Shown: piece by piece, positions 21,596 through 33,527 of the stretch
Numbering within the stretch: the stretch's first letter is position 1
Layout: each line of letters starts with the position of its first letter
Assembly: GCA_905221605.1 (NCBI GenBank)
Contig: CAJNDS010002190.1
Span: 1,177,288-1,227,287 of the forward strand
Length of the DNA: 50,000 nucleotides
Reading direction: 5' to 3'
Source of the DNA: Symbiodinium natans
Taxonomy: Eukaryota; Sar; Dinophyceae; Suessiales; Symbiodiniaceae
Notes under the pieces: model-generated
The model's input: the letters and a program-made list of their open reading frames with translations, nothing else
Told to the model about the DNA's origin: nothing
Database searches by the model: none
Made by a program: the position numbers and the translations under genes

Positions 21596-22600
21596 CACCT
21601 ACTAGCAGGGCCCCCCCTAACCTTAGTTAAGGGAATTCTACCTCAAATTAAATCGTAGAAATACTTTTGAACCAAGTTAGAGTGCAGGTCAGCCCCTAAA
21701 CCCTAAACTCGGACGGAGATAGGGGGTAGGGGTTAGGTTTTAGGGGGTTTAGGGTTTAGGGTTTAGGGTTTAGGGACCTTAAGCCCAAACCCAAAACCCT
21801 AAACCTCAAGAAGTAGCGTGGGTGCAGCCCTATATTTGTAGACACCGAATATTTACGTGACTATAGGACCATTAAGTACACGATAACTTGGGTCCCTGGA
21901 AGTCTAGGGCTTAGGGTTTAGGAAGTTTTGCTGGCTTATCATGGGACCTTGGACCCTTAAGGTTGTCCCCTTGGGTTTGGGGACCCCTTTGAGAGATTTC
22001 CTAGGGGAATATGAGGGCCGTATTAGGAGTATGTTAAGGGAACCTCTTAGGAGTACATCCTGGGTACATTAACAGTTTTTTGAGTATGACTCCCTTGAGT
22101 TTAGTAGCTGCCCTGCTGAAGATTTGAACCGGGACCTCGCGTTAGGTACCGAGCTTAGGGTTTCCTCAGCAAAAGAGTAAGTGACAATTATTTACTATGT
22201 TTTTTTGTTTTTGCTTTTTGTTTGGGGGGGGGGGGCACGGGTTTAGGGTTTAAGGGGCACATGGTTCCAGCATGAGACTTGCCCTGGGAAACTGGACAAA
22301 ATATGGCAAGTGTTTAGGGTGATGATGGAACCGCTCGCCCCCCAAAAGTCACTTAAACTAGGGCCCAGATTAGGCCCTATTTTTCCCTTTTGATTATGGC
22401 TTAGGTTCCCTTATCACTTATAAGCACCTTAAACTCAAACAGGGTACACTGTTGATTCCTAGGTTACCTTTGGGCGTAGTAAAACCTCAAAAACGTTTTT
22501 CAGGGTTCGCGAATCCAGAGGGGCTTCGTGGTTTCGAAAATCCTGAGCCTTAAGCCCTAAACCGCTCTTTACACCCTAGACCCTGAACTCCCAGCCCAAG

Positions 22601-22638
22601 GTCAGAATCGCACGGAGGGTGTCGAGACAATGATGGAG
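22601..22638 (+). CDS. hemA: hemA exon (tentative, upstream of the signature)
   Basis: Two leading bases, then [12 protein letters not shown]. The acceptor is cccagcccaag and the proposed GC donor is GAG|GCTCCAG. It ends in phase 0 and so joins the next exon to give METVHV-like continuity (MME then VHVVGL). Assignment rests on phase and position, not homology. A further upstream candidate, 22,108-22,145 (CPAEDLNRDLAL, donor GTACCG), leaves one base, which fits the two leading bases here. Confidence 0.45.
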
Positions 22639-24906
22639 GCTCCAGCTGTCTTTGGGTTGCGGGCTTAGGGTTTCAGGGGCTTAAGCGGTTGTAGGGTTTA
22701 GGGTTTAGGGCTTAGTGTTTAGGGTTTAGGGTTTAAGCGGTTGTAGGGTTTAGGGTTTAGGGCTCAGGGTTTAGGGTTTAGAGTTTAAGTGGTTGTAGGG
22801 TTTTGGTGGGGTTTGTAGGGTATGTGTTGGGATGTTCCCCTTATACAAACAGTCCTGAATAGGGATTATAAGTACCCCCCCCCGATTAGAATCCCTGGTA
22901 TAAGGGGGAACATTTCAAGGCATGTGGGGTTTTATGGGGTTTGTCGAGTCTGCGGGGTTTAGAGTTTTCCGGCTTTGTAGGGTCTTCGGGTCTTGGCAAC
23001 CCTTGGTTGAGGGTTCAGGAAGTGAAAGTATGAACAGAAAATACACAAGCAAGTGCAAGCATACGATGTGTATACGCGTGTAAACAGAAGTGATGACATA
23101 GATCAATAGAATATCGAAGCCAAGATGCGTATGTGCTGTCAATTCACCATTGGAAGTTGACCCCTCGGCCTCGAGCGCCCCTAAACCCTAAACCCTGAAC
23201 CCTAAACCCTGAGCCCTGAACCCTGAACTCTAAACCGCACCACCAGGTGCACGTCGTGGGGCTGAGCCACCACAGTGCGCCGGTAGAGGCCTACCGCCGG
23301 GGTTCTGGGGAACCTAAACCCTAAACCCTAAACTCTAAACCCTAAACCCTAAACCCTAAACCCTAAACCCTAAACCCTGGCAAAGGCTCCAAATTGCCCA
23401 CAGAGTAGGAATTGCCGGCTTCAGACTCCCAATGTAGGTATTATTTGTATTCTTGGAGCCCTAGACCTTTCGCGCGAGCAAGAGGACTCAAAGGAGCCCG
23501 ACGATTGTTTGAGGCTTCGGGGGGGGGGGGGGGGGGGTGCACAGTTTGTTGCCCAAAATGAAGGAAGGACCTACAAGTTGGGATGTAGGGATGTCCCCCC
23601 TTCTACTATTAGTCCTGAATAGGGATTATAGTACCCCTTTTTATCGTCCCGAGTAAGGACTGCAAGTATAAGGGGGAACATCCCAAGTTTCATCTGTCCT
23701 TTCAGACTGTCAACTTGCGGTATCGCTTCATAGCCATGTCCAGGCCAGGTCCCCCCCGACGACTGTGCTGGAGTCCTGGGGGAGAGAAGTGGGGTTAAAG
23801 CCTTAGGGTTTAGGGTTTATATCAGAATTAGGGTTGGGGTTTTGAGTTTAGGATGAATCGTTCCCGAGCCCTGAAGCCCTTTCGGGCTCCGGGAGGGGTC
23901 GCCAGCTCTCAACTCCCTTAGCGTAAACTCTCAATCCTACCCTTAAACCCTGAACCCCAAACCCTAAACCCTAAACCCTAAACCCGAAACCCTAAACCCT
24001 AAACCCTAAACCCTGAACCCTAAACCCTGCCCTAAGCCCTAAACTCATACGGCTTTCATCCCCCTGGTGGTGGAGAGCAGGTGCGCCAGAAGCTTGCTGT
24101 GGCCGAGGCAAAGTGGAACGAATATGCTCAGGACGGCTTCTTGGTGAACCCTTACACCCTATAAGCTATAAGCCCTAAGCCCTAAGCCCTAAACCCTAAA
24201 CCCTAAACCCTAAACCCTAAACCCTAAACCCTAAACCCTAAACCCTAAACCCTAGCCCTAAACCCTAAACCCTAAACCCTAAACTCGTCGAAGCATGGGA
24301 AGCAACCCTAGAAGCCCTGCAAGCCCTAGGCGCCCTAAGGCTGAAAAGCCCTAAGCCCTACGCTTTGCTTCTGGCATATAGTTTCTTCACCTACAAGTTT
24401 AGGGTTTTGGGCTTTGCGGTTCTTCAGTCAGCGACAGTTGTCTGAGGACGCAGTCGAACAATTTCACCATAAGCCTCGTACGCAATATCTGTTCGACTTA
24501 TCTACGGGCCATGAAGGCCCGAGAAGTACTCTAATAGTTTAAGCATGTCTCTCGGCGCAAATCCCATTTGGGTATTTCTCAAATAGAAGAGACCCGATGT
24601 GCACCGAGAATGATTTCATCCTGATGAGCACCCGGCACCCTAACCCCACCCTAAACCCCCCTATATAACCCACAGAAAGCTGTCCCTAAGCCCCAACCCC
24701 TAAACCCTAAGCCCTAAACCCTAAACCCGAAACCCTAAACCCTAAACCCTAAACCCCAAACCCTAAACCCTAAACCCTAAACCAGAGCTTCAGGACTTGA
24801 TCCAGTTCGCCCGGACCTCCAACGGCTACGTTGTGCCTGAGGCACACTCAAGCCCAATTGCTTTGTAGGCTGCAGGGTTCACGGTTTAGGGTTCAGGGTA
24901 AACACG

Positions 24907-24938
<32 letters not shown>

Positions 24939-24968
24939 AATATATATAAATATATATGTATATATATG

Positions 24969-25034
<66 letters not shown>

Positions 25035-28000
25035 TATGTAATATGTAGAGTAGCAGTTAGCCTTAATTAGAGCTCACTTTTGGGGTAGCAAGCATGGGTC
25101 GCTAAACTTGTTGAAGCCAAGTCTTTTGCATGAGCCAGTTGCGACCCACTCAAGCCCCAGAATCTCGAAACACCATGCCCAAAACCCCATGTCCGAAGCC
25201 CTAAACCCTACACCCTAAACCCTTTGACGATGACACCCGCAGGGTCTGCAGCGCATGGCAATCCTCACGGGCCCCTAAACCCTAAACCCTAAACCCCAGA
25301 ACCCTGAAGCCGATAAGCCTCAACCCTGCAACCCTATAATAACCCTATGGTAACCCTAGAACCCTACAACCCTATAACCCCATAACCCTGCAACCCTATA
25401 ACCCTACAACCCTACAATCCCATAACCCTGCAACCCTGCAACCCTACAACCCTGTAACCCTAAACCCTGTAACCCTATAACCCTGAACCCGAAACCCGAG
25501 GTCCGGGGACCCGTCTCCTTCGGGTGTGGGGTTTCGGTTGCCGTCATAGAGTCGTGGCAGTCTAGCAGGTCGGGTTTAGGGTTTAGGGTTCAGGGTTCAA
25601 GGTTCCCTTATAAAGTAACCAACCCAAAAAAGGGTGCCCTTACTAGAACATGGTGACTGGGCTACCGAAGCTATAGCCCAGAGCTGAACCACCCCTGAAC
25701 CCTCAACACTAAACCGCCCGGAGCTTACCCTAAGGGTTTAGGGTTTAGGGTTTAGGGTTTAGGGTTTAGGGTTTAGGGTTTAGGGTTTAGGGTTTAGGGT
25801 TTACCCTACGGGTTACTATGTAGTATACACTTAAGGGCCCTAGATCTGCTGTATGAGATCCCCCCCTTGAGGCCCAAGGGTATACTATCTAGGTGCATGC
25901 CCTAAACCCTAAACCCTAAACCCTAAACCCTAAACCCTAAACCAAGTTAGTAGCCTCGACACACGCGCAGGCAGCAGTTCTCTCCACTTGCCACTCTCCT
26001 CAGCAACCTTGGAGTTGGGAGTTGGGCTTCAGGATCTTAGCATGTTGGTGCCCGGGCACTTCTCAAACGGACACATGGTAGTAGCCAATATTCTACTGGG
26101 CATAGCCCCAAGACAGAGGCCCCAAACCATAAACCCTAACCCCCAACCCCAGACCCTAAACCGCATCCCCTATAAACCCTAAACCCTAAACCCTAAAATG
26201 CCATTCTTCTGGGTAAGTGTCAGGGTAAGGGTACAGGGACTAGAGGGCCCCAGGCTGCTATGAAACAGGCCCAGGTTCATCAGGCCCAACCCTAAACAAG
26301 GATGGGGTAGGGTTTAGGTTTGGGTTTAGGGTTTAGGGTCTAGGGCTTAGGACTTAGGGCTTAGGGTTTAGGGTTGTGGTTTTGGGTTCAGGGTTTAAGT
26401 TTAGGGTCTAGGGTTTAGGATGCTCAACAGGACCCCTCTGTGTAACTGGCTATGTTCACTTCGTTCACTAGTTCATTATCCTCACGTCCGTCCTTCACTC
26501 TTCATCTTGTTCTCTTGTTAATATTATTCCCTCGCGGGCAAAGAGAAAAAAAACGAAGCCCGCGTTGACAACAGCAATAAAGGATGTAGAAAGAAAAATG
26601 GAACTATAAACATTAATAGAAAAATACCATCCATCTTTCGCCCAGTGAATTCATGCATTCGCTCACTGGTTCGCTTCTTTACAACTCACTTCTCTTGTGG
26701 CAACAGAAAACCACCATTTGCTAAAGAACCCCAAAAGAAGTAAACACACAAATGATATTCCCTATATTACCCTTAATGCGGAATATATTTTTTTGTTTTT
26801 TTCGTTTTGTTTTTTTTTCCGGGGTTCTTAAGCAATTGGCAGAAGGGCCTCCACTTTTGACCTTGCGAACTGAATCTGGCCCGCCCCAGGCGTCGCATGC
26901 GACCACACAGCGCTTGTCTTGCCAAAACACCCACACCCTAAGGATCCATGTAACTGTAGAGTATATATTTGGACCCTAGAAGGGGGTTCCTATACAGCTG
27001 CTTGAGGGCTTCAGTATAGACTACGTAGGTACATGGATCCTTGCAAGTCGGGGCCCCCTTACGAAACCAACCTCAGATTAAGATAGTTTAAGGGAGTTAT
27101 AACCTACATAGTAGTACTTATAACCCTAAACCCTGAACCCTGAACCCGAAACCCCAAACCCTAGACCCGAAACCCTACCAAGGCCCCTACAACCTTATGT
27201 ATAACTAGGGGGCCCCTACATGTAGAGGCAACTTCATCGACTTGGTTTGCGTTCGGTGGTCAGGCTCAGGTTCTAAGTGGAGTGTAGTAACCTATAGGGT
27301 TTATAGGGTTTATAGGGTTTATAGGGTTTATAGGGTTTATAGGGTTTATAGGGTTTATAGGGTTTATAGGTTTTATGGGGTTTATAGGGTTTATCGGGTT
27401 TAGGGTTTAGTGAGTATAATGACCCAAAGCCCAGGCCGGATCCCCCAACTCCCTCTCCACAGTTGCCCTAAAAGGCCCTAAAACCCCAAAACCCTAAACT
27501 CCAAACCCTAAACTCGGGCCTAGGGTTGATTTGGAATCAATGTGTGATTTGATTGGAAACCTGTATAACCCATAGAAATATACTGTTTGATTAGGGTGCC
27601 CTGTGTTAGCCTGACTCCGTTTTCGGGTTCGGGTTGCCGTACGAAGTCAATTGTACTAAAGCAGGGACACCCTTTCATTCTCAGGTTTCTCCTACACCCT
27701 AGGAACGCTAGGAACGCTAGGAACCCTAAACCCTAGACCCTAAACCCTAAACCCTAAACCCTAAACCCTAAACCCTAAACCCTGAACCCTAAACCCAAAC
27801 CCGAAACCCTAAACCCTAAACCCTAACCCTAAATTCTCCAGAGCAGCCCAGGCAACCGCTTTGAGCTGTACTTCGCCTCTCCGGAGTTGAAGTCCGGGGG
27901 CTCGGCTTTGGGGCTTAGGGTTTAGGGTTTAGGGTTAGGGTTTAGGGTTTAGGGTTCAGGGCCTAGGGCTTAGGGTTTAGGATTTTGGGGTTCGGGTTTA

Positions 28001-29422
28001 AGGAGGATCGGACGTTTTTTTGGGGTTCCGGGTTTAGGGTTCAAGGCTTACGGCTTAAAGGTAGGATTTCTGGATGTTCCTGCTTATTTGTCTTTAGGAG
28101 GCTCCCGTTCCGGAGTACTTCTCACAGGGCTGACAATCCTAAACCCTAACCCGTACATGGATCACCTCAGTTTGGGATTCAGGGTTGGGTGCGGCAAACA
28201 ATATTTACAGTTGAACCCCCCAGAATAGCATGACAACAATCTTCCTTATAAGGGTTTCACAGGATAATTATCTTTTCTTTTGGGGCGTCTTTAGCAAGTA
28301 GTAGTTTGGGTTTAGCCGCTCAGGGTTGTTAATCTTTGGGCATCATAAAACTTGGGGGTTCAGGTATGTTTGGGTTTTAGGGCTTAGTGCTGGTAGAAAG
28401 TCTCGGTGCGTTCAGGGTTTGGACTTCATATTTGATTGTCTCGGTGCGTTTAGAGATCAGGGTTTACCTTTACCTCAGTGAGATACTTAGAGCCATGGAG
28501 CGTTGAGGGTTTCAGAGTTGAGGGTGTAGAAGGTTCGGGCAAGGGGTACCCTAAACCCTAAACTAGGGGTGGCGCAGGGTTTAGGGTTTCATCAAGGGGT
28601 AAATGGGTAGCGTGGGGTTCCTAGCGTCTGCGCCATGCTGCATGCCAGATTTGCCTCATGCACTACGTACGTCCTATTGAGCTCCCGAACCCACTTGCTT
28701 CTGCCAATTGTTGAGCAGTGGAGCTTCAACCCTATACCTTGGGATCTGAATAGGGATTATAGTACTTACCCCGATTATAGTCCCTATTAAGAAGTTAGAG
28801 CTTTGACCCCAAGACCAAAACTGTCTCTCATCTAAACATGAACCCTGTAGACCCTCAGCTCCCAGCCCAGCCCCCCCCCCCCCCCTCCCTGACCCAAAGA
28901 AAAAGCCGAATGGGCCACATTTCAGAGAGCCCTTATCAAAGCTCTTCTAGGCAGGACTTTGGGGTAGCTTACATATTTTCGCTTCTTGGGCTGGCAGAGG
29001 CTCACATTCAGGGATATGTTTTGCGTAAGTGCCCGCATTTGGGTTTCTGAGGATCCTATTTAGGAATAGTTCTTGAGAGGGCCTGACCCCTAAACCCCTA
29101 AACCCTTAAACCCTTAAACCCTAAACCCCAAACTCTAAGCCCTAAACCCTACACCTTAAGCGCAAAGCTTCAAACCCCGAAGTCAAACACTGCCCACCCA
29201 AGTCTTTTAGGCTGGCCCTTGGGATATTGTGTATTGTCCCTTGGGCTTAAGAGGACCCTAAACCCTAATCCCTAAACCCTAAACCCTAATCCCTAAACCC
29301 TAAACCCTAAACCCTAAACCCTAAACCCTAAACCCTAAACCCTAAACCCTAAACCCTAAACCCCACGGGCCCCTGCAGCCGTTGCAACGCTCCAAGAGCA
29401 GATAGCAAGTTTGTTCCGCCCT
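22601..29422 (+). CDS. hemA: Glutamyl-tRNA reductase gene, 5' part, split into small exons (locus span)
   Basis: Exons at 22,601, 23,247, 24,081, 24,786, 25,971, 27,852 and probably 29,379 join in phase. Together they give the N-terminal catalytic signature of glutamyl-tRNA reductase: [12 protein letters not shown], then [12 protein letters not shown], then VPEAAVLST, then CNRFELY. This enzyme reduces glutamyl-tRNA to glutamate-1-semialdehyde with NADPH, the first committed step of C5 tetrapyrrole (chlorophyll and heme) synthesis in plastids. The catalytic cysteine is present; its codon is split by an intron. All assigned donors are GC rather than GT. Introns are 0.5-1.9 kb of telomeric tracts, MITEs and microsatellites. 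The NADPH-binding and dimerisation domains, including a GLDS-type motif, were not found before the next gene starts at 30,061. The gene is therefore truncated, interrupted, or has exons I missed. Confidence 0.8.
23247..23288 (+). CDS. hemA: hemA exon: [12 protein letters not shown] motif
   Basis: After accaccag the frame reads [14 protein letters not shown], the first strand and loop of glutamyl-tRNA reductase (family form VVGLSHxTAPVE). The donor is GAG|GCCTACC, a GC site, in phase 0. Third codon positions are almost all G or C. The following intron (23,289-24,080) carries two CCCTAAA tracts, a poly-G run and a MITE. Confidence 0.85.
23577..23687. mobile_element. Family-B MITE inside a hemA intron
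   Basis: Hairpin with ends GTTGGGATG and CATCCCAAG and inner arms holding CCTTAATAGGGATTATAGTA-like sequence. Other copies: about 13,226-13,366 (poly-C centre), 17,168-17,287 (poly-G centre), 22,825-22,919, 34,315-34,415, and fragments at 28,737-28,795 and 38,739-38,767. The poly-C or poly-G run often occupies the loop. Confidence 0.72.
24081..24135 (+). CDS. hemA: hemA exon: REKLA-like helix
   Basis: After gagagcag it reads [18 protein letters not shown] plus one base. It continues APVE from the previous exon into the family pattern APVEVRxKLA(V/I)xEAxW. The donor is a GC site (G|GCTTCT). Confidence 0.85.
24786..24841 (+). CDS. hemA: hemA exon leading to the catalytic loop
   Basis: The CCCTAAA tract itself ends in the acceptor aaaccag. 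With one base from the previous exon the reading is [19 protein letters not shown]. The donor GAG|GCACAC is a GC site in phase 0. The next exon completes VPEAAVLSTC, as the family requires. Confidence 0.82.
24901..25045. repeat. (CA)n/(TA)n microsatellite in a hemA intron
   Basis: (CA)n followed by (TATATATATG)n. Similar TA-rich tracts: 9,423-9,445, 11,676-11,757, 13,690-13,748, 29,497-29,545, 32,640-32,708 and 33,042-33,062. Confidence 0.93.
25500..25571 (+). CDS. Exon-like island inside a hemA intron (doubtful)
   Basis: After aacccgag it reads [16 protein letters not shown] then ESWQSS with donor GTCGGG. The hemA exons at 24,786 and 25,971 join perfectly without it. It shows that protein-like islands can occur in introns here. 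Confidence 0.2.
25971..25989 (+). CDS. hemA: hemA 19-nt micro-exon: AAVLST and first base of the catalytic Cys codon
   Basis: After acacgcgcag the 19 bases encode AAVLST and leave T. The donor is T|GCCACTC (GC). The next exon supplies GC, so the catalytic cysteine codon TGC is divided by a 1.86-kb intron (25,990-27,851). Confidence 0.8.
27296..27405. repeat. GGGTTTATA nonamer array
   Basis: About 11 units of the 9-mer GGGTTTATA ending in TTTAGGG. It looks like a telomeric unit expanded with TA. Within a hemA intron. Confidence 0.9.
27852..27899 (+). CDS. hemA: hemA exon: CNRFELY motif
   Basis: After agcagcccag, bases GC complete the Cys codon and the exon reads [22 protein letters not shown] follows the catalytic Cys in the family. 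The proposed donor is G|GCTCGGC, a GC site leaving one base. Confidence 0.85.
29379..29422 (+). CDS. hemA: hemA exon (tentative)
   Basis: After ccctgcag, with one base carried over, the reading is [14 protein letters not shown], a helix of the kind that follows CNRFELY. The end is uncertain: several GC donors lie at 29,418-29,430, and without splicing the frame stops at TGA about 20 bases further on. A poly-G run of about 20 begins at 29,444. Confidence 0.5.
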
Positions 29423-29731
29423 GCGGCTGCACTTTGAAGGCCGCGGGGGGGGGGGGGGGGGGGGGGGAGGGATGCTCTTGCATTTGGCTTTGAGAATTAT
29501 ATGTATATATATATATATACATATGTATATATATATATATATTTTTAATTAATTATATGATTTCATTTACTTATTTATTGATTGATTTATTTACTGATTT
29601 ATTTGCTTATTTGTTTGTTCATTATACGTGTTTTAATGAGGCTTCGTGTTTAGGGTTTCTAGGGTTTCGGGTTTAGGGTTTTAGGGCTTAGGGTTGTTGG
29701 AGCCTTTAAGGTTTTAGGGTTTTCAGGCTCA

Positions 29732-29935
29732 GAGCATGACATCTGTCGAACTCCCGCCAAGAAAGCTAAGACATTCTACTTGGAGGGTGTGACGTCTGCC
29801 GGTGCTGGACACTTTTCAGGAGCAACAGAGACAGCAGGAGCGACAACGGCTACTGTTTCAGAATGCACAGCTAAACATGAACATGGAACCCTGCAAATCC
29901 CAAAGCCAGCCCTAAGCCCTAAGCCCTAAGCCCTA
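29732..29935 (+). CDS. Exon-like open frame, unassigned
   Basis: After tttcaggctcag the frame is open for about 65 codons: HDICRTPAKKAKTFYLEG, VTSAGAGHFSGATETAG, ATTATVSECTAKHEHG, TLQIPKPA. It runs into CCCTAAG repeats. It lies between the last tentative hemA exon and the next gene, but shows no glutamyl-tRNA reductase motif. It could be a transposon piece or a skipped exon. Confidence 0.35.
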
Positions 29936-30060
29936 AGCCCTAAGCCCTATAAGCCCTAAACCCTAAACCCTAAACCCTGCGGTTTCGGGCTTCGGATGGT
30001 TTAGGCTTTGAGGTTTAGGGCAAACCCTAGACCCTAAACCCTTTCCGAGAGGTGCCAGAG

Positions 30061-30091
30061 ATGGAATCCCGGGGCTTCAGCACCAGCACAG
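30061..30091 (+). CDS. EF-hand gene exon 1 (start codon)
   Basis: ATG starts [10 protein letters not shown] and leaves one base before donor GTCTGCC. That base joins the two leading bases of exon 31,677 to give Gly, keeping phase. An AG at 30,048-30,049 could be the spliced-leader or splice acceptor. The frame is also open a few codons upstream. Confidence 0.5.
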
Positions 30092-33000
30092 GTCTGCCTC
30101 GAGCTTTTAGGGTTTAGGGTTCACTGTAGGGTTTAGGGTTCAGAGGGGTGCCTTTCTGGATGAAAATTGAGTGCGGATGGGGGGGGGGTTCAGGGATTAG
30201 AGTTCAGCTTAAATGCGGACTCTACTAGCTAGCCTATAAAGTAGAGCAGCACAGTCTTGTAGAGACTTCCAGCGGGCCCATGCGTTTGAGTAATCCCCCG
30301 TATCATGCAAGTGATTCAATTCAAAAGGACCAGGAAAATCATAAGTTTAGGTAGGTGTGTTGGGGCTTTGGCGCTTTGGGGTTTGTGGGTTTTAGGCTTG
30401 ATTGGGATTTAGATAGGGGTTTGGGGATTTCGGCTTTTCCGGTTCAGGAAGAGACAGAAGTGTGATTCTTACCCTGACCAGCTTTGAACGTTGCAAGGGA
30501 TCCACAAAACAACAATAGATTGTAATAGTAAGTGATCGCCTGTCAGCCGGTCAGTCAATCATACCACTCGCGAATCAACGCCAAGCAATTATTACTCATC
30601 ATGCAGCTTTCGAAGTTCAGTCATTTTCATTGACAGCCGTTTTTTTGTCTATTTCGTCTAATTTAAAACTAATCAGAATGATACATTACTCCTCGCTCCC
30701 ATCCTCGTCCTGGTCTCCTCCCTTTCCTCGTTATCGTCGCCTATGATGACAACCACACCGACTGCCGGGACGGTAATGGCGACGACGAAAACGACGGCTA
30801 CGCCCGCAGCCACCACCCCCACAACCACCACCACCACCACCACCACCACCACCACCACCACCACCACCACCACCACCACCACCACCACCACAAGAACAAC
30901 ACCACCACAAAACCACCACCACAAGAGCAACACCACCACAAAACCACCACCACGAGAACAACACCACCACAAAACCACCACCACAAGAACAACACCACCA
31001 CAAAACCACCACCACCACCACCACCACCACCACCACCACCACCACCACCACCACCACCACCACCACCACCACCAGAACACCACCACCACCAGAACAACAC
31101 CACCACAAGAACAACACCACCACAAGAACAACACCACCACAACACCACCACCACCACCACAACACCACCACCACAACACCACCACCACAACACCGCCACC
31201 ACAACACCACCACAACCGCCGCAGGTTTCAGGGCCAACAGCGAAGCAGCCACAGGAAAGTATTGAAGTCTACGACTGCATGCCGAAGCCTACCCAGACAC
31301 ATCAGCGGCTAGCCGTTTAAGGTTTAAGGTTTAGCGTTTAAGATTCAGGGCTTAGGGTTTAAGGCTAAGGGCTTAGGGTTTAAGGTTGAGGGCTCAGGGG
31401 GGTTTAAGGTTTAGGGGTTAAGGTTTAGGGTTTAGGTTCAGGGTTCAGGGTTCAGTGTTGAGGAGGAGGTACTGTGCCGCAACTTACGACTGTCCTGATT
31501 ATGAACAGGGCTGTTCCTATCCTGGAAACCCCATGGGGGGGAGGGGGGGGGGGGTTCCATGATGGTCGGTCGCCTTAGTGTTTTAAGGTTTTGGGTTTAA
31601 AGTTTAGAGGTACAACCGAGACCCGAAGCCCTCAACCCTACATCCTATACTGCTCAATGTGAGCCTGACCGTTCAGGCGCCGCGCTCCTGGCGGCGCGGC
31701 TGCTTCTTGAGTCTTCGGCGCCTCAGGCTTTCGTCACGCCCCAGGCACGAGGTGCAGACATATTAGGGTTTAGGGTTTAGGGTTTAAGGTTTAAGGTTTA
31801 GTTTTAAGGTTTAAGGTTGAGGGTTTGTTTAGGGTTTAGGGTTTTTATTGTTTAGGGTGTAGGCTTCATGGTTGATAGGGAGCCCTAAGTTCTAAACCTT
31901 GGACCTGTAGGGGTACTAAGGATCAGGGATGAGGATGTAAAGGGCCCCATATTCCCTGGTTGAGTCTCTCAGTACCCCATATCATGGCATGAGTTATCTC
32001 GCGTACTAGTAGCTCTTATATATACTTATCGAAAGGGTCCGTTCAGGTTCGAGCAGGGGGGTGGGGGTGAGGGTTGCAGCAGCCCTAAGTCATCTTACGC
32101 CTTCTGGTTTTCCAGGTTGCCAGGACGTGTCGCTGGTTTGGGTGACCGTCTAAGAACCTTCAACCCTTGTAGGAGGGTTTTTTTCAGGTAAAGAATTCAG
32201 GGAGCTGAGGGTCTGAGGGTTTGGGAGGTATGGTTCGGTCCAGGCTCAGGAGCTGTAGGGTTTAATCTTTTGTTTGGTTTAGGGCTGCTTGGAGGATTCG
32301 AAGGTGAGTTTCCCAAGCCATGGACATGAAATCTTGCCACCAGGCCCCGGTCCTATCTGACTCTAAACCCTAAACCCTAAACCCTGAACCCTGAACCCCA
32401 AGCCCCCCGCTACACCCCCCTACTTAATTCCCAAACCCTAAATCCTAAACCCTAAACCCTGTAGAGGCGGCGCCCCAGCCTGCCTTGGCCAGCAACTCCC
32501 CCAAGCTTGCCTCGCGCCGCTCGCTGCGTGGCCAGGTGGGGAAGCTCCGAAATCCAGAAGCCCTGAACCCGCAAACCCCAGAAACCTCTACATATATGTA
32601 TGAAGATGTATACTATGTATGTACATAAATATACAAAAGCATATATATATATATATGTGTGTGTGTGTATTCATTCTGTATATATATATACATATATATA
32701 TATATATTTTTTTTATCTCAACACAAGCAATAAACTCATTTCTCTCAAGCCCAGAACGATTGGGGTTGACATGGGCCTTTGTGGGTTGTTTGGCGCTTTC
32801 GGGTGTGACTTCATTCGGCCAAAATGGCGGAGGTGGGGGGGAGGGGGTGTTTTCCCTGAACCCTAAACCCCCACGTGTGAGCCAAGAGTCGCGTCGAGGC
32901 CCTGGAGGTCTCAAAAGTAGTGGCTTGCAGGCATGAGCAGTCCTGGGATTGCAGATCCCTCAACGCAGCGCCTAAACCCCAAAACCCCCCCCCCAAAGCC

Positions 33001-33496
33001 CCAAAATGCTAGAAGCCCTTAGCCCTACATGTAGGGGCCCCATATATATATATATATATATACAACCTAAATAGTAAATAGCAAGACTCATGACCCAATT
33101 TAGGGCCCTTAGAAACGATTTATATCCACGGGGCCCCCCTACTTGTAGGCCCCCAGACCTGAAACCTAAATAGCTCCTGAAGCCCCCAAAAAGCTTCAAC
33201 AAAGGCCCCCCCAAAAACCATTGTAAACCCTTAAAAAAAGCCCTAAGGGTCCATCTCAAAGTCCCTATATAGGAAGTACTTTAAGGCCCAAGTATCCAAG
33301 AGTCTGGTACATGGGCCCGTAGGGAAACCTTAAAGCAAACGTTCGACAACGCAAAAGAACCGGTTATATTCCAGCAATCCTTGCAACAACTTTAAACAAG
33401 CTTGGACAACACATTGAAAAGGAAATAGACCTTTAAGGATCCTCAAAAACGCCTTTGCAGTCCCAGCCTTATAAGCACACACACACACACAAACAG

Positions 33497-33527
<31 letters not shown>

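Noticed and set aside
23713-23755. Exon-like island [14 protein letters not shown] with a superb acceptor
   Set aside because: It lies inside the hemA intron whose flanking exons join exactly without it; kept as a warning about false exons.
25243-25270. Exon-like LQRMAILT after acccgcag
   Set aside because: Also inside a hemA intron; the flanking exons join without it.
30673-31312. Long Trp/Gly/Val- and Thr/His-rich ORFs on both strands
   Set aside because: They are translations of the (CAC)n tract; every frame is open.
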